64,000 nt of DNA. Origin: Aquabacterium sp. OR-4. GTDB taxonomy: Bacteria; Pseudomonadota; Gammaproteobacteria; Burkholderiales; Burkholderiaceae_C. The stretch spans positions 1,116,001-1,180,000 of the forward strand of contig NZ_JAOCQD020000001.1 in NCBI RefSeq assembly GCF_025290835.2, written 5' to 3'. The notes below the pieces were generated by a model, which saw only the letters and a program-made list of their open reading frames with translations, had not been told where the DNA came from and did not search any database. A program made the position numbers and the translations under genes. This document shows positions 48,403 to 56,505 of this stretch, piece after piece. Within the stretch, counting starts at the first letter, position 1; the number at the start of each line of letters is the position of its first letter.

Positions 48403-49437
48403 CTACCGCGGCAGCACGTTCATCACGGCCAGCAGCAGCAGCGCCGCCAGCCACACGGTTTCGGCCAGCAGCAGCGCAAAGGGCCGCCACCCGGTCTGCA
48501 GCAGGTCCTGGAACGAGGTCTTGATGCCCAGTGCGGCCATGGCCAGCACCAGGCAGTCGCGCGCCAGCTCGCCCAGCGCCGGCAGGCTGGCCGCCGGGAT
48601 GAGCTGCAGCGACTGCAGCAGCACCAGCGCCATGAACAGCCACAGAAACCACGGCACCAGCGCCCAGGGCCGCGGGCGCGCGGCGGGCCGATCGGTCGCC
48701 GCCGCGGTGTGCCCGCAGGCGGCGGATGCGGCCAGCACCACCAGCGCCAGCAGCGACACGCGAAACAGCTTCACCACCGTGGCGGTGTCGCCGGTGGCCG
48801 GGCCCAGCAGATAGCCAGCGGCCACCACCTGCGCCACGTCGTGGATCGAGCCACCGAGAAACACGCCGGCCTGGGCCGGTGTCAGCTGCAGCGCATGCGC
48901 CAGCAGCGGGTAGATCAGCATCGCCAGGGTGGAGAAGGCCGTCACGGTGACCACCACCAGCACGGTGAAGCGCTCCTGCTCGCGGCTGCGCGGCAGCACC
49001 GCCGCGATGGCCAGCGCGGCCGAAGCGCCGCAGATGGCCGTGGCCCCGCCCGACAGCAGGCCCTGGGCCGTGCCCAGGCCCAGGCGGTGTGCCAGGGCAA
49101 TGCCCAGCAGCACGGTGCTGACGACGCAGGCCACCAGCCACAGCGCCGTGGCCCAGCCCAGCCCGGCAATCTGCGCCAGCGTGATGCGCGCGCCCAGCAG
49201 GGCCACGCCCAGGCGCAGCACGAGGCCGGTGCACAGCTCCACGCCCGGACGGATGCGGGCATCGGCCAGCAGGAAGTGAAAGGCCACGCCCAACAGCAGC
49301 GCATACAGCAGCTGCGGGCCGCCATGCTGGCGCGAGATCAGGCTGGCGGCCATCGCGATCACCGCGCACAGCAGCACGCCGGGCCAGTGCCGGGCCAGCG
49401 TGGCGTGGCCGCGCCGCCAGGCGCCGTGCCCGTTCAT
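48403..49437 (-). CDS. YeiH/UPF0324 family membrane protein (putative sulfate exporter)
   Basis: 344 residues with about ten hydrophobic helices. Family motifs include GLVLRLGVALLGARITLAQI near 70, GTAQGLLSGGATAICGASAA near 120 and GVFLGGSIHDVAQVVAAGYL near 190. The family is annotated as putative sulfate exporter; direct biochemical proof is thin. The gene starts 16 bp after the DUF971 gene, so it may be the last gene of the import-redox cluster. Confidence 0.88.
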   Translation of the reverse strand: MNGHGAWRRGHATLARHWPGVLLCAVIAMAASLISRQHGGPQLLYALLLGVAFHFLLADARIRPGVELCTGLVLRLGVALLGARITLAQIAGLGWATALWLVACVVSTVLLGIALAHRLGLGTAQGLLSGGATAICGASAALAIAAVLPRSREQERFTVLVVVTVTAFSTLAMLIYPLLAHALQLTPAQAGVFLGGSIHDVAQVVAAGYLLGPATGDTATVVKLFRVSLLALVVLAASAACGHTAAATDRPAARPRPWALVPWFLWLFMALVLLQSLQLIPAASLPALGELARDCLVLAMAALGIKTSFQDLLQTGWRPFALLLAETVWLAALLLLAVMNVLPR

Positions 49438-49453
49438 GGCGGCTGCGCCGGCC

Positions 49454-49750
49454 TCACAGGCCGCCCAGTTGCCGCAGGTAGGCCCAGGGGTAGATGCCGC
49501 GGCCGTGGCCGTCGCTGAACTGCAGGTTCAGGCCCATCGTGCCCACGGTGTCGATCTGCACCAGGCGCAGCTGCGCATTGGCGGCCGTCGGGCCCAGGCC
49601 CTGGCGCCGCTGCTGTTCGCAGCCGGCGCAGCGGCAGCGCTCGCGCAGCAGCGGGTGGCCCAGGCGGCTGACCTGGCCGTCGGACCAGCGGATCTCGAGC
49701 ACGCCACCGAGCCGGTGGTCGGTGAGGGCTTCGGGCGCGGCAGGCGTCAT
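49454..49750 (-). CDS. DUF971 (gamma-butyrobetaine hydroxylase-like N-terminal) protein
   Basis: 98 residues from ATG 49750; a TTG at 49777 would add nine. It has GVLEIRWSDGQVSRLGHPLL, then the Cys-containing RERCRCAGCEQQRR, and ends with GHGRGIYPWAYLRQL, the DUF971 signature. In other proteins this domain binds zinc or assists Fe-S proteins (ApbC/Mrp neighbours). It is 32 bp downstream of the ABC ATPase gene and 16 bp upstream of the YeiH gene. Confidence 0.9.
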   Translation of the reverse strand: MTPAAPEALTDHRLGGVLEIRWSDGQVSRLGHPLLRERCRCAGCEQQRRQGLGPTAANAQLRLVQIDTVGTMGLNLQFSDGHGRGIYPWAYLRQLGGL

Positions 49751-49782
49751 GGGATGGGCATCATCCGGGCAGTACAAAGGCC

Positions 49783-50703
49783 CTAGCAGATCTGCTGCAC
49801 ACCGGCCGGGCCCACCTCGGTGGCAAAGCCCTGCAGGCCACCGTCGTCGAGCTCATGGCCCATGGCCACCAGGCTCTCCTCGCGGATCAGGTTGCGCAGC
49901 TTGTGCAGGATCTGGGTGAACTCGACCGACGACATCATCTCGGCCGTGCGCGGGCGCGGCAGCGCGATCGGCAGCTCGGCCTTGATGCGGCCGGGCCGGG
50001 CGGTCATCACGTAGACCCGGTCGCTGAGGAAGATGGCTTCCTCGATGTCGTGGGTGATGAACAGCACCGACAGGCGGAACTTCTGCCACATGTTGGTGAG
50101 GATCTGCTGCATCACCACGCGCGTCTGCGCGTCCAGCGCACCGAAGGGCTCGTCCATCAGCAGCACCTGCGGGCTGGTGGCCAGCGCACGCACGATGCCC
50201 ACACGCTGCTTCATGCCGCCGCTGAGCTGGTCGGGGTAGTGGTTCTCGAACGCCAGCAGGCCGGCCAGGCCCAGCAGGGTGCGCGCCGTCTGGGCGCGCT
50301 TGCTGGCGGTCACGCCCTGCATCTTCAGGCCGAACTCGACGTTCTTGCGCACGCTCATCCACGGAAACAGCGAGTACTGCTGGAACACCACGCCGCGCTC
50401 GGGCCCCGGCGCCGTGATGGCCACGCCGTCCAGCAGCACCTGGCCTGCGCTGGGGGTGGTGAAACCGGCCACCACGTTGAGCAGCGTGCTCTTGCCGCAG
50501 CCCGAAGGGCCGATGATCGAGACGAACTCGCCTGGCGCCACCTGCAGATCCACCGCCTGCACCGCATCCACCCGGCCGGCACCCTGGCCGAAGCTCATCG
50601 ACAGCTGCCGCAGCACGATGTGGCCATGCGCGGTGCCAGCGCCGGTGGCCAGCGCATCGGTGCCTGCGGAGGCGGGGCCGTCAGGGGCGCGGGCGCCGCT
50701 CAT
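49783..50703 (-). CDS. ABC transporter ATPase, nitrate/sulfonate/taurine type
   Basis: 306 residues. Walker A IIGPSGCGKSTLLNVVAGF near 65, Q-loop VVFQQYSLFPWMSVRKN near 105, signature DQLSGGMKQRVGIVRAL near 160, Walker B QVLLMDEPFGALDAQT near 180 and switch His in LFITHDIEEAIFLSDRV are complete. It powers import by the permease encoded just upstream (ATGA overlap). Subfamily features match SsuB/TauB/NrtD; the substrate is not determined by sequence. Confidence 0.93.
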   Translation of the reverse strand: MSGARAPDGPASAGTDALATGAGTAHGHIVLRQLSMSFGQGAGRVDAVQAVDLQVAPGEFVSIIGPSGCGKSTLLNVVAGFTTPSAGQVLLDGVAITAPGPERGVVFQQYSLFPWMSVRKNVEFGLKMQGVTASKRAQTARTLLGLAGLLAFENHYPDQLSGGMKQRVGIVRALATSPQVLLMDEPFGALDAQTRVVMQQILTNMWQKFRLSVLFITHDIEEAIFLSDRVYVMTARPGRIKAELPIALPRPRTAEMMSSVEFTQILHKLRNLIREESLVAMGHELDDGGLQGFATEVGPAGVQQIC

Positions 50704-51677
50704 GCCTGGCTCCCGGGCTTGCTGTACACCAGCCAGGGCAGGGCCCAGCGGCTGGCGGCGCGGATCAGCCAGCTGCAGCCCAGGCCCAGCACGCCGATGG
50801 TGATCATGCCCAGCACGATGTCGGCGTACGAGATCAGCGAGTAGGCCTCCCAGGTGAAGTAGCCCACACCGAACTGGCCCGAGATCATCTCGGCGGCGAT
50901 CAGCGACACCCAGGCCACGCCCATGCCCACCGCCAGGCCGGTGAAGACCTGCGGCGCCGCGCCCGGCAGCACCACATGCCACATCAGCTGCGGCTCGCGG
51001 GCGCCCAGGCACTGGCCGGCGCGCAGCAGCACCGCGTCCACCGCCTGCACGCCGGCCACGGTGTTGAGCAGGATCGGGAAAAACGCGCCGATGAAGGTGA
51101 TGAAGACGATGCTCACCTCGTTGTCGGGCCACAGCATGATGGAGATGGGCACCCAGGCAATGGCCGGGATCGGCCGCAGCGCCTCGATGGCCGGAAACAT
51201 CAGCTGGCGCAGCAGCTTGTAGCGGCCGATGGCCAGGCCCAGGCCCACGCCCAGCAGGCTGGCCACCGCAAAGCCGATGGCGATACGGCGCAGGCTCATG
51301 CCCACGTTGTGCATGAACTTGGTGCTGTCCATCGCCTTGCCCAGCTGCTGGGCCACCTCCAGCGGCGTGGGCAGGTTGGTGAAGCGGATGTAGAAATCCC
51401 AGCGGTAGGTGGTGGCCAGGTGCCAGATCAGCAGCAGCGTGCCCAGCGAGCAGGCACCCAGCAGCAGCGCCAGGGCCTGGCTGCGCAGCAGCTGCAGTGC
51501 GCGCCGCGGGCCGCTGCTGCGGCCGCCCCCGGTGGGGTCAGCGGCCCGTGGCGTGCCGGGACGGCCCGGCGGCACGGCGGCCAGCTGGGGCGTGCCCAAC
51601 GCGGCGGCGGCTGCCGTGGCAGGCCGTGCAGCAGCCGGGGCTTCGGCCGGAACGATGCGCAGGGGGATGGGCGACAT
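50700..51677 (-). CDS. ABC transporter permease, nitrate/sulfonate/taurine type
   Basis: 325 residues. An Ala/Pro-rich cytoplasmic N-terminus of about 65 residues is followed by six transmembrane helices and the EAA loop (LRAGQCLGAREPQLMWHVVL near 225), typical of SsuC/TauC-like permeases. ATG 51677 was chosen over an in-frame upstream extension. It forms the channel with the ATPase encoded downstream; the binding-protein gene lies 75 bp upstream. Confidence 0.92.
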   Translation of the reverse strand: MSPIPLRIVPAEAPAAARPATAAAAALGTPQLAAVPPGRPGTPRAADPTGGGRSSGPRRALQLLRSQALALLLGACSLGTLLLIWHLATTYRWDFYIRFTNLPTPLEVAQQLGKAMDSTKFMHNVGMSLRRIAIGFAVASLLGVGLGLAIGRYKLLRQLMFPAIEALRPIPAIAWVPISIMLWPDNEVSIVFITFIGAFFPILLNTVAGVQAVDAVLLRAGQCLGAREPQLMWHVVLPGAAPQVFTGLAVGMGVAWVSLIAAEMISGQFGVGYFTWEAYSLISYADIVLGMITIGVLGLGCSWLIRAASRWALPWLVYSKPGSQA

Positions 51678-51752
51678 GGCAGCAGCACTCCACAACGACG
51701 GACGGGACTTGAACTCTCGGCACGCGCGCAACCGGGCCGCGGCGGCGCTGCG

Positions 51753-53195
51753 CTAGAGCGCGGCGCCCTGGGCCAGGGCCAGCGCGTCGGCATAGCCGCC
51801 CAGCTTGCCGCCGGTGGCTGCGGCATGGGCCTCGGCGTCCTTCTTCAGCAGAAAGGGCAGCAGCAGGGGTTTCTTCGGGTCGCTGGCGTTCAAGGCGTAG
51901 AAGGCCTTGTCGGCAAACACCTTGATGCCCAGCGCCTTGTCGTACACATAGGCCACCTTGACCTTTTTGCCGCCGGTCTGGGCCTTGTGGATGGCGGCCA
52001 GCGTGCACAGCGGGCTGGCGTGTGCGGTGGGCGCGGCGGCGCCTTCGGCCCACACCTCGCCGGCCTCCTTGGGCCGCGTGATGGACAGCTTGCACACGGC
52101 GTCGGTGCCGCCGATGTCGTAGTTGGCCAGGGTCTGCTTCTGCGCCTCGTAGTCGAGCTTCAGCTCGGCGAAGGCCTGTTTCACATAGCTCTCGTTGACC
52201 CAGGCGGCTATGTCCAGCGGCTTGACGCGGTTGAGCCGGGTGAGCACCTCGTGGCCGGTCTTGATGGTGTCCAGCCAGCGCGGCTTGATGCTGGGGTCGA
52301 GCGTGTGGATGCCGCCCGGGCCCAGGTACAGGTAGGCCACCTCCTTCTCGATCTTGGTCCACTCCTCCACCTTGGCGGCGGCGGCGGCCGGGTTGGCGCG
52401 CACCCAGGCGTTGGCCTCCATCAGCGCCTTCACGTAGGCAACCACCACCTCGGGGTACTGGGTGGCGAAGTCCTTGCGCACCACCACGCCGTGGAAGGTG
52501 GGCACCTTGGTCTCGGCGCCGTCGAAGATCTTGCGTGCAAAGCCGCGGTAGGGCAGCAGGTCGGCAAAGGGCACGAAGTTGGCGTGGCCGTCGATCTTCT
52601 TTTCCTGCAGGTTGGTGGTGCCCACCTCGGGGCTCTGGCTCGAGAGGTTCCAGAAGTTCTCGGCCCAGCCCCGGCTCTGCATGGCCTGCAGCAGCATGCC
52701 GTGCGCCGCCGAGCCGAAGGGCACCGAGACGTTCTTGCCCTTCAGGTCGGCCAGCTCGTAGTAGGGCGAGTCCTTGTGCACCACCAGGCCGTTGCCCGAG
52801 CCGTAGGCGTTGTAGGCAATCACGGCCACCAGCTGGGTCTCGTTGCCGGGCTGGCTCTGGCCGGTGGCGCCATTCACCAGCAGCGGGTAGTCGCCCATCA
52901 TGCCGATGTGCAGCTTCTTGGCCATCATGCCGTTGGTGATGGGTGGGCCGCTGGTGAAGTTCTGCCAGTCGAGCTTGAAGCTGATGTTCTTGTACTTGCC
53001 GGTGCGGGGCAGGTGCTTCTCAAGCAGCTTGAGCTCCTTGAGCACCACGCCGCCGGTCACGGTGTTGGTGGTGGTGTTTTGCGTGCCGATGCCGATCAGC
53101 ACCTCGTCGGCGGCCCGGGCATGCGGCGCAGACAGGCCGGCCAGGCCGGCGCTCAGGGCCACGGCCAGCAGGCCGCGCAGGGGATAGGGCGTCAT
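51753..53195 (-). CDS. ABC substrate-binding protein (NMT1/SsuA-like) with C-terminal NosL-like domain
   Basis: 480 residues, about 120 to 140 longer than usual SsuA/TauA proteins. A signal peptide ends near residue 28 (PHARA). The binding domain includes TSGPPITNGMMAKKLHIGMM near 80 and SPYYELADLKGKNVSVPFGS near 140. After about residue 365 the sequence changes: two Cys (AVCKL, SPLCTLAA), then VKVAYVYDKALGIKVFADKA and a Gly-rich end (TGGKLGGYADALALA), which resembles the metal-binding NosL domain of nitrous-oxide reductase maturation. The fusion is unusual. It probably delivers its ligand to the permease encoded downstream; the ligand is unknown. Confidence 0.87.
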   Translation of the reverse strand: MTPYPLRGLLAVALSAGLAGLSAPHARAADEVLIGIGTQNTTTNTVTGGVVLKELKLLEKHLPRTGKYKNISFKLDWQNFTSGPPITNGMMAKKLHIGMMGDYPLLVNGATGQSQPGNETQLVAVIAYNAYGSGNGLVVHKDSPYYELADLKGKNVSVPFGSAAHGMLLQAMQSRGWAENFWNLSSQSPEVGTTNLQEKKIDGHANFVPFADLLPYRGFARKIFDGAETKVPTFHGVVVRKDFATQYPEVVVAYVKALMEANAWVRANPAAAAAKVEEWTKIEKEVAYLYLGPGGIHTLDPSIKPRWLDTIKTGHEVLTRLNRVKPLDIAAWVNESYVKQAFAELKLDYEAQKQTLANYDIGGTDAVCKLSITRPKEAGEVWAEGAAAPTAHASPLCTLAAIHKAQTGGKKVKVAYVYDKALGIKVFADKAFYALNASDPKKPLLLPFLLKKDAEAHAAATGGKLGGYADALALAQGAAL

Positions 53196-53287
53196 CGTCG
53201 GTACTCCAGGCGTCAAGGGTGTTGGCGTGAAGGGGCCGTCTCCTGGATTCAAAGCACGACCGGTGCCACCTGCCGGGTGGTCGGCGT

Positions 53288-53306
53288 CGCCGGCCATGGG
53301 CCGGCG
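53288..53306 (-). other. GC-rich palindrome upstream of the binding-protein gene
   Basis: Arms CGCCGGCC and GGCCGGCG are separated by 3 nt, within the 161-bp gap between the HEAT-repeat and binding-protein genes. It can form a very stable mRNA hairpin. There is no T-run. It may protect or separate the upstream redox-gene message from the transporter message. Confidence 0.45.
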
Positions 53307-53356
53307 CGGGTCGTGTACTGCGGTCAGCATGGCGTTCGGCGCGGCGGGGGCGGTGG

Positions 53357-54319
53357 TCACGCCGCGCCGGTGTGGCGGCTGTCCTGGGCCAGGCCGATGG
53401 CGGTGAGCGCCAGCCGGGCCAGCTTGCGCACGTCGGGGTCGGCATCGGCCAGCGCGGCCTCCAGCGGCGCGATGGCGCGGGTGTCGCCGATCTCGCCCAG
53501 TGCAATGGCCGACTCCTTGCGCAGGTTGCTCACCGGGTGCTGCAGCGCGGCCACCAGCGGCGGCAGGCCGGCCTCGGCCTTGAGCTGGCCGAGCGCACGC
53601 GCGGCCTTCAGGCGCACCTGCCACATCTCGTCGTCCATGGCCTTCACCAGGTCGGGCACGGCGGGCGCCAGGCGCAGCTTGCCGATGGTTTGCGCGGCCT
53701 CGTCGCGCACCGGCCAGTGCGAATCACCCAGCGCCCGGGTCAGCGCCGGCAGCACGCTCACGCTGCTGGCATAGCCCAGCGCGCCCACGGCGATGCGGCG
53801 CACCTCGGGCACGGGGTCGTTGGCCGCCACCTCGGCCAGCTCGCCAATGGCGGCGGCATCCTTCAGGTAGCCCAGCACGCCCACGGCCTCGGCCCGCACC
53901 GCGGCATCGGCGTCGCGCAGCGAGGCCATGGCCGGCGCAAAGGCCGCGGCGCAGCGCAGTGCCCGCAGTGCGCGAAAGCCCTGGGCCCGCGCCTCGGCCG
54001 GCTGCGCTGGCGCGATCAGCGGCAGCAGCGCCTGGGCCGAGCTGGCTTGCTTGAGCTCGCCGAGCACCTGGCCCGTGGCCTGGCGCACGCCGGCATCGGC
54101 GTCCAGCAGCATGGGCACCAGGGCGGCCAGCACCTCGGGCTCCTCGTAGCCTTCGAGGGCCTTCACCGCCTCGGTGCGCACCAGCGCATCGGTGTCGGCC
54201 AGGCAGGGCAGCAGCAGCGGCACGATGTCGTCCTCGTCGCTGTAGGGCAGGTCGATCACGGCCAGGCGGCGCACGGTGGCGTCGGGGTCTTGCAGGCGGG
54301 CGGCAATGGCGGTGCTCAT
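53357..54319 (-). CDS. HEAT-repeat (PBS-lyase type) protein
   Basis: 320 residues made almost wholly of about ten 31-residue HEAT-like repeats, for example DALVRTEAVKALEGYEEPEV (about 43), DPVPEVRRIAVGALGYASSV (about 168) and EMWQVRLKAARALGQLKAEA (about 235). No signal peptide or catalytic domain was seen, so it is probably a cytoplasmic scaffold. Its place between the ferredoxin gene (38 bp upstream) and the transporter suggests it helps assemble or dock the flavoprotein-ferredoxin pair, which is inference. Confidence 0.9.
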   Translation of the reverse strand: MSTAIAARLQDPDATVRRLAVIDLPYSDEDDIVPLLLPCLADTDALVRTEAVKALEGYEEPEVLAALVPMLLDADAGVRQATGQVLGELKQASSAQALLPLIAPAQPAEARAQGFRALRALRCAAAFAPAMASLRDADAAVRAEAVGVLGYLKDAAAIGELAEVAANDPVPEVRRIAVGALGYASSVSVLPALTRALGDSHWPVRDEAAQTIGKLRLAPAVPDLVKAMDDEMWQVRLKAARALGQLKAEAGLPPLVAALQHPVSNLRKESAIALGEIGDTRAIAPLEAALADADPDVRKLARLALTAIGLAQDSRHTGAA

Positions 54320-54357
54320 GGGGGCGTTCTCGGTGGGCGGGCGGGGGCCGTGGCGGC

Positions 54358-54591
54358 TCAGCGCAGCAGGTAGGGGATGTCGACCGTGATCGCGCCGGTC
54401 GGGCAGTCCTGCTCGCAGGGCAGGCAGTACCAGCACTCGTCGAAGGCCATGTAGGCCTTGCCCTTGACGACGTTGATGGCCAGCACGTCGAGCGGACAGA
54501 CATCGACGCACACCGTGCAGCCCTTGTGGGCGATGCACTTGTCGTCGTCCACGCGAACGGGCACTTGGGTGGCGGTGGTGGCCAGGGTCAT
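54358..54591 (-). CDS. Two-[4Fe-4S]-type ferredoxin
   Basis: 77 residues. Two cluster motifs are visible: KCIAHKGCTVCVDVCP (C-x5-C-x2-C-x3-CP) at about 19-34 and ECWYCLPCEQDCP (C-x2-C-x2-C-x3-CP) at about 52-64. The longer first spacing is unlike standard ferredoxins but occurs in subunits paired with APS-reductase-type flavoproteins. It lacks the long C-terminal tail of AprB. It lies 50 bp after the flavoprotein gene and would be its electron partner. Confidence 0.92.
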   Translation of the reverse strand: MTLATTATQVPVRVDDDKCIAHKGCTVCVDVCPLDVLAINVVKGKAYMAFDECWYCLPCEQDCPTGAITVDIPYLLR

Positions 54592-54641
54592 GGTGGCTGG
54601 GCCTCGGTTTGGTGGCTCGGGGATGTCGCGTATGGGTGCGG

Positions 54642-56384
54642 CTAGGCGGCCTGCGGCGCCGCCGTGCTGCCCGGGGCGATGCGCAGGCGCTGGTAGGCGC
54701 TGCGCTCGGCGTCGTCGACCGGCACGATGTAGGGCTCGATGGCACGCTTGTCGAGGCGCATCTCACCCTGGGCGCCGCGCGACAGCAGCACGTGGCAGAA
54801 CCAGTTGGCATCGTCGCGCTCGGGATGGTCGACACAGGCGTGGTACAGGCCCCAGCGGCTCTCGGTGCGGTACAGGCTGGCGCGGGCGGCCATCTCGGCG
54901 CAGTCGAGGATCGAGTGCGCCTCCATGGCCCGCATCAGCTCGTGCGGGTTGGCCGCGTGCAGGGCGCCCAGGTCTTCGCGGATCTCGCCAAAGCGCTGCA
55001 GGCCGATCTCGAACTTGCGCGTCACCTTGGGCGGCTGCAGGTAGTCGTTGACCAGGCGCCGGGTCTTGTACTCGATCTGGAACGGCGTGAGCCCGTCGCT
55101 GCGCTGCAGCGGCGCCAGGATGCGCGCGGCCTCGGCCGCCTCGGCGCCGGCGTCGTGCTGTGCCGGGCCGGCACCGGCGCAGTAGGCGGCGGCCTGCTCG
55201 CCGCAGATCTTGCCGTAGACGAAGGCGCCCAGCATGTAGTTGTGCGGCACGCTGGCGCAGTCGCCGGCCGCGTACAGGCCCGGCACCGAGGTCTCGCCGC
55301 GCGCGTTGATGTGGATGCCCGAGGCCGAGTGGCCCGAGCAGAAGCCGATCTCGGAGATGTGCATCTCGATCATCTTCTGCCGGTAGTTGGTGCCGCGGCC
55401 TTCGTGGAAGCGGCCGCGGCTGGGCCGCTCGTTGCTGTGCAGGATGGTCTCGATCTCCTGGATCGTCTCCTCGGCCAGGTGGTCGAGCTTGAGGAACACC
55501 GGGCCGTTGCCGCTTTGCAGCTCGTTGTGAAACTCCTGCATCATCTGGCCCGACCAGTAGTCGCACTCGATGAAGCGCTGGCCATGGGCATTGGCGGTGT
55601 AGCCGCCCAGCGGGCCGGTGACGTAGGCGCAGGCCGGGCCGTTGTAGTCCTTGATCAGCGGGTTGATCTGGAAGCACTCCAGATTGGCCAGCGCGGCCCC
55701 GGCATGGAAGGCCATGGCATGGCCGTCGCCGCAGTTGGTGGGGTTCTCGTAGGTGCCCATCAGGTAGCCGGATGACGGCAGGCCCAGGCGGCCGGCGGCG
55801 CCGGTGCTGATGACGGCGGCCTTGGTGCGGATCAGCACCAGCTCGGCCGTGCGGCAGTCGAAGCCCATCACCGCGGCCACCTGGCCATCGGCGCCGGTGA
55901 GCACGCGCGTGACCACCACGCGGTTGGTGATCTCGACCCGTGCGCGCTTCAACTGCCGGTACAGGATGCGCTTCATGTGGTGCCCCTCGGGCATCGGCAG
56001 CACATAGGCGCCCAGGTGGTGCACCTTGCGCACGCTGTAGTCGCCGGTCTCGTCCTTCTCGAACTTGACGCCCCAGCGGTCGAGCTCCTCGATCATTGCG
56101 AAGCTGTTGGCGGCGTAGGCCATCACCGCCTCCTGGTCGACGATGCCGTCGTTGGCGACGGTGATCTCCTTGACGTACTGCTCGGGCGTGGCGTGGCCGG
56201 GGATGACGGCGTTGTTGAGCCCGTCCATGCCCATGCTGATGGCGCCGCTGCGCTTGACGTTGGCCTTGTCGATCAGCAGCACGCGCAGCTTGGGGTTGGC
56301 CTCCTTGGCCTTGACGGCGGCCATCGGGCCGCCGGTGCCGCCGCCAATGACGACGAGGTCGAATTCCAGGTTCAGGGTGTTCAT
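54642..56384 (-). CDS. FAD-dependent oxidoreductase of the fumarate reductase/APS reductase alpha family
   Basis: 580 residues from ATG 56384; ATG 56399 is an alternative. The dinucleotide-binding motif DLVVIGGGTGGPMAAVKA lies near residue 9, and the late FAD segment VPGLYAAGDCASVPHNYMLG near 350. The C-terminal helical domain is like that of AprA/FrdA/SdhA. Pairing with a small two-cluster ferredoxin instead of a SdhB-type protein and no membrane anchor favours an AprA-like soluble enzyme, but the reaction is not known. There is no obvious signal peptide. Confidence 0.88.
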   Translation of the reverse strand: MNTLNLEFDLVVIGGGTGGPMAAVKAKEANPKLRVLLIDKANVKRSGAISMGMDGLNNAVIPGHATPEQYVKEITVANDGIVDQEAVMAYAANSFAMIEELDRWGVKFEKDETGDYSVRKVHHLGAYVLPMPEGHHMKRILYRQLKRARVEITNRVVVTRVLTGADGQVAAVMGFDCRTAELVLIRTKAAVISTGAAGRLGLPSSGYLMGTYENPTNCGDGHAMAFHAGAALANLECFQINPLIKDYNGPACAYVTGPLGGYTANAHGQRFIECDYWSGQMMQEFHNELQSGNGPVFLKLDHLAEETIQEIETILHSNERPSRGRFHEGRGTNYRQKMIEMHISEIGFCSGHSASGIHINARGETSVPGLYAAGDCASVPHNYMLGAFVYGKICGEQAAAYCAGAGPAQHDAGAEAAEAARILAPLQRSDGLTPFQIEYKTRRLVNDYLQPPKVTRKFEIGLQRFGEIREDLGALHAANPHELMRAMEAHSILDCAEMAARASLYRTESRWGLYHACVDHPERDDANWFCHVLLSRGAQGEMRLDKRAIEPYIVPVDDAERSAYQRLRIAPGSTAAPQAA

Positions 56385-56477
56385 CGCAGGCGCATCCATG
56401 GGCAGGGCATCGGGGTCAGCCAGGCAGTGTGTTCAGCCGCCGGGCTGCGCGGAACAAAGCATTTCGGCTGTGCATCT

Positions 56478-56500
56478 GCAGGGCGTGCATGAGGCCCTGC
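56478..56500 (-). other. Hairpin just after the GntR-family gene
   Basis: GCAGGGC and GCCCTGC form a 7-bp stem with a 9-nt loop, 5 bp beyond the stop of the regulator gene. No T-run follows. It could partly separate the regulator transcript from the downstream operon. Confidence 0.4.
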
Positions 56501-56505
56501 CAGCC

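Noticed and set aside
50976..53774. A 932-codon open frame on the + strand opposite the ABC permease and binding-protein genes.
   Set aside because: The leftward strand encodes complete, recognisable transporter proteins; the + strand product shows no family features.
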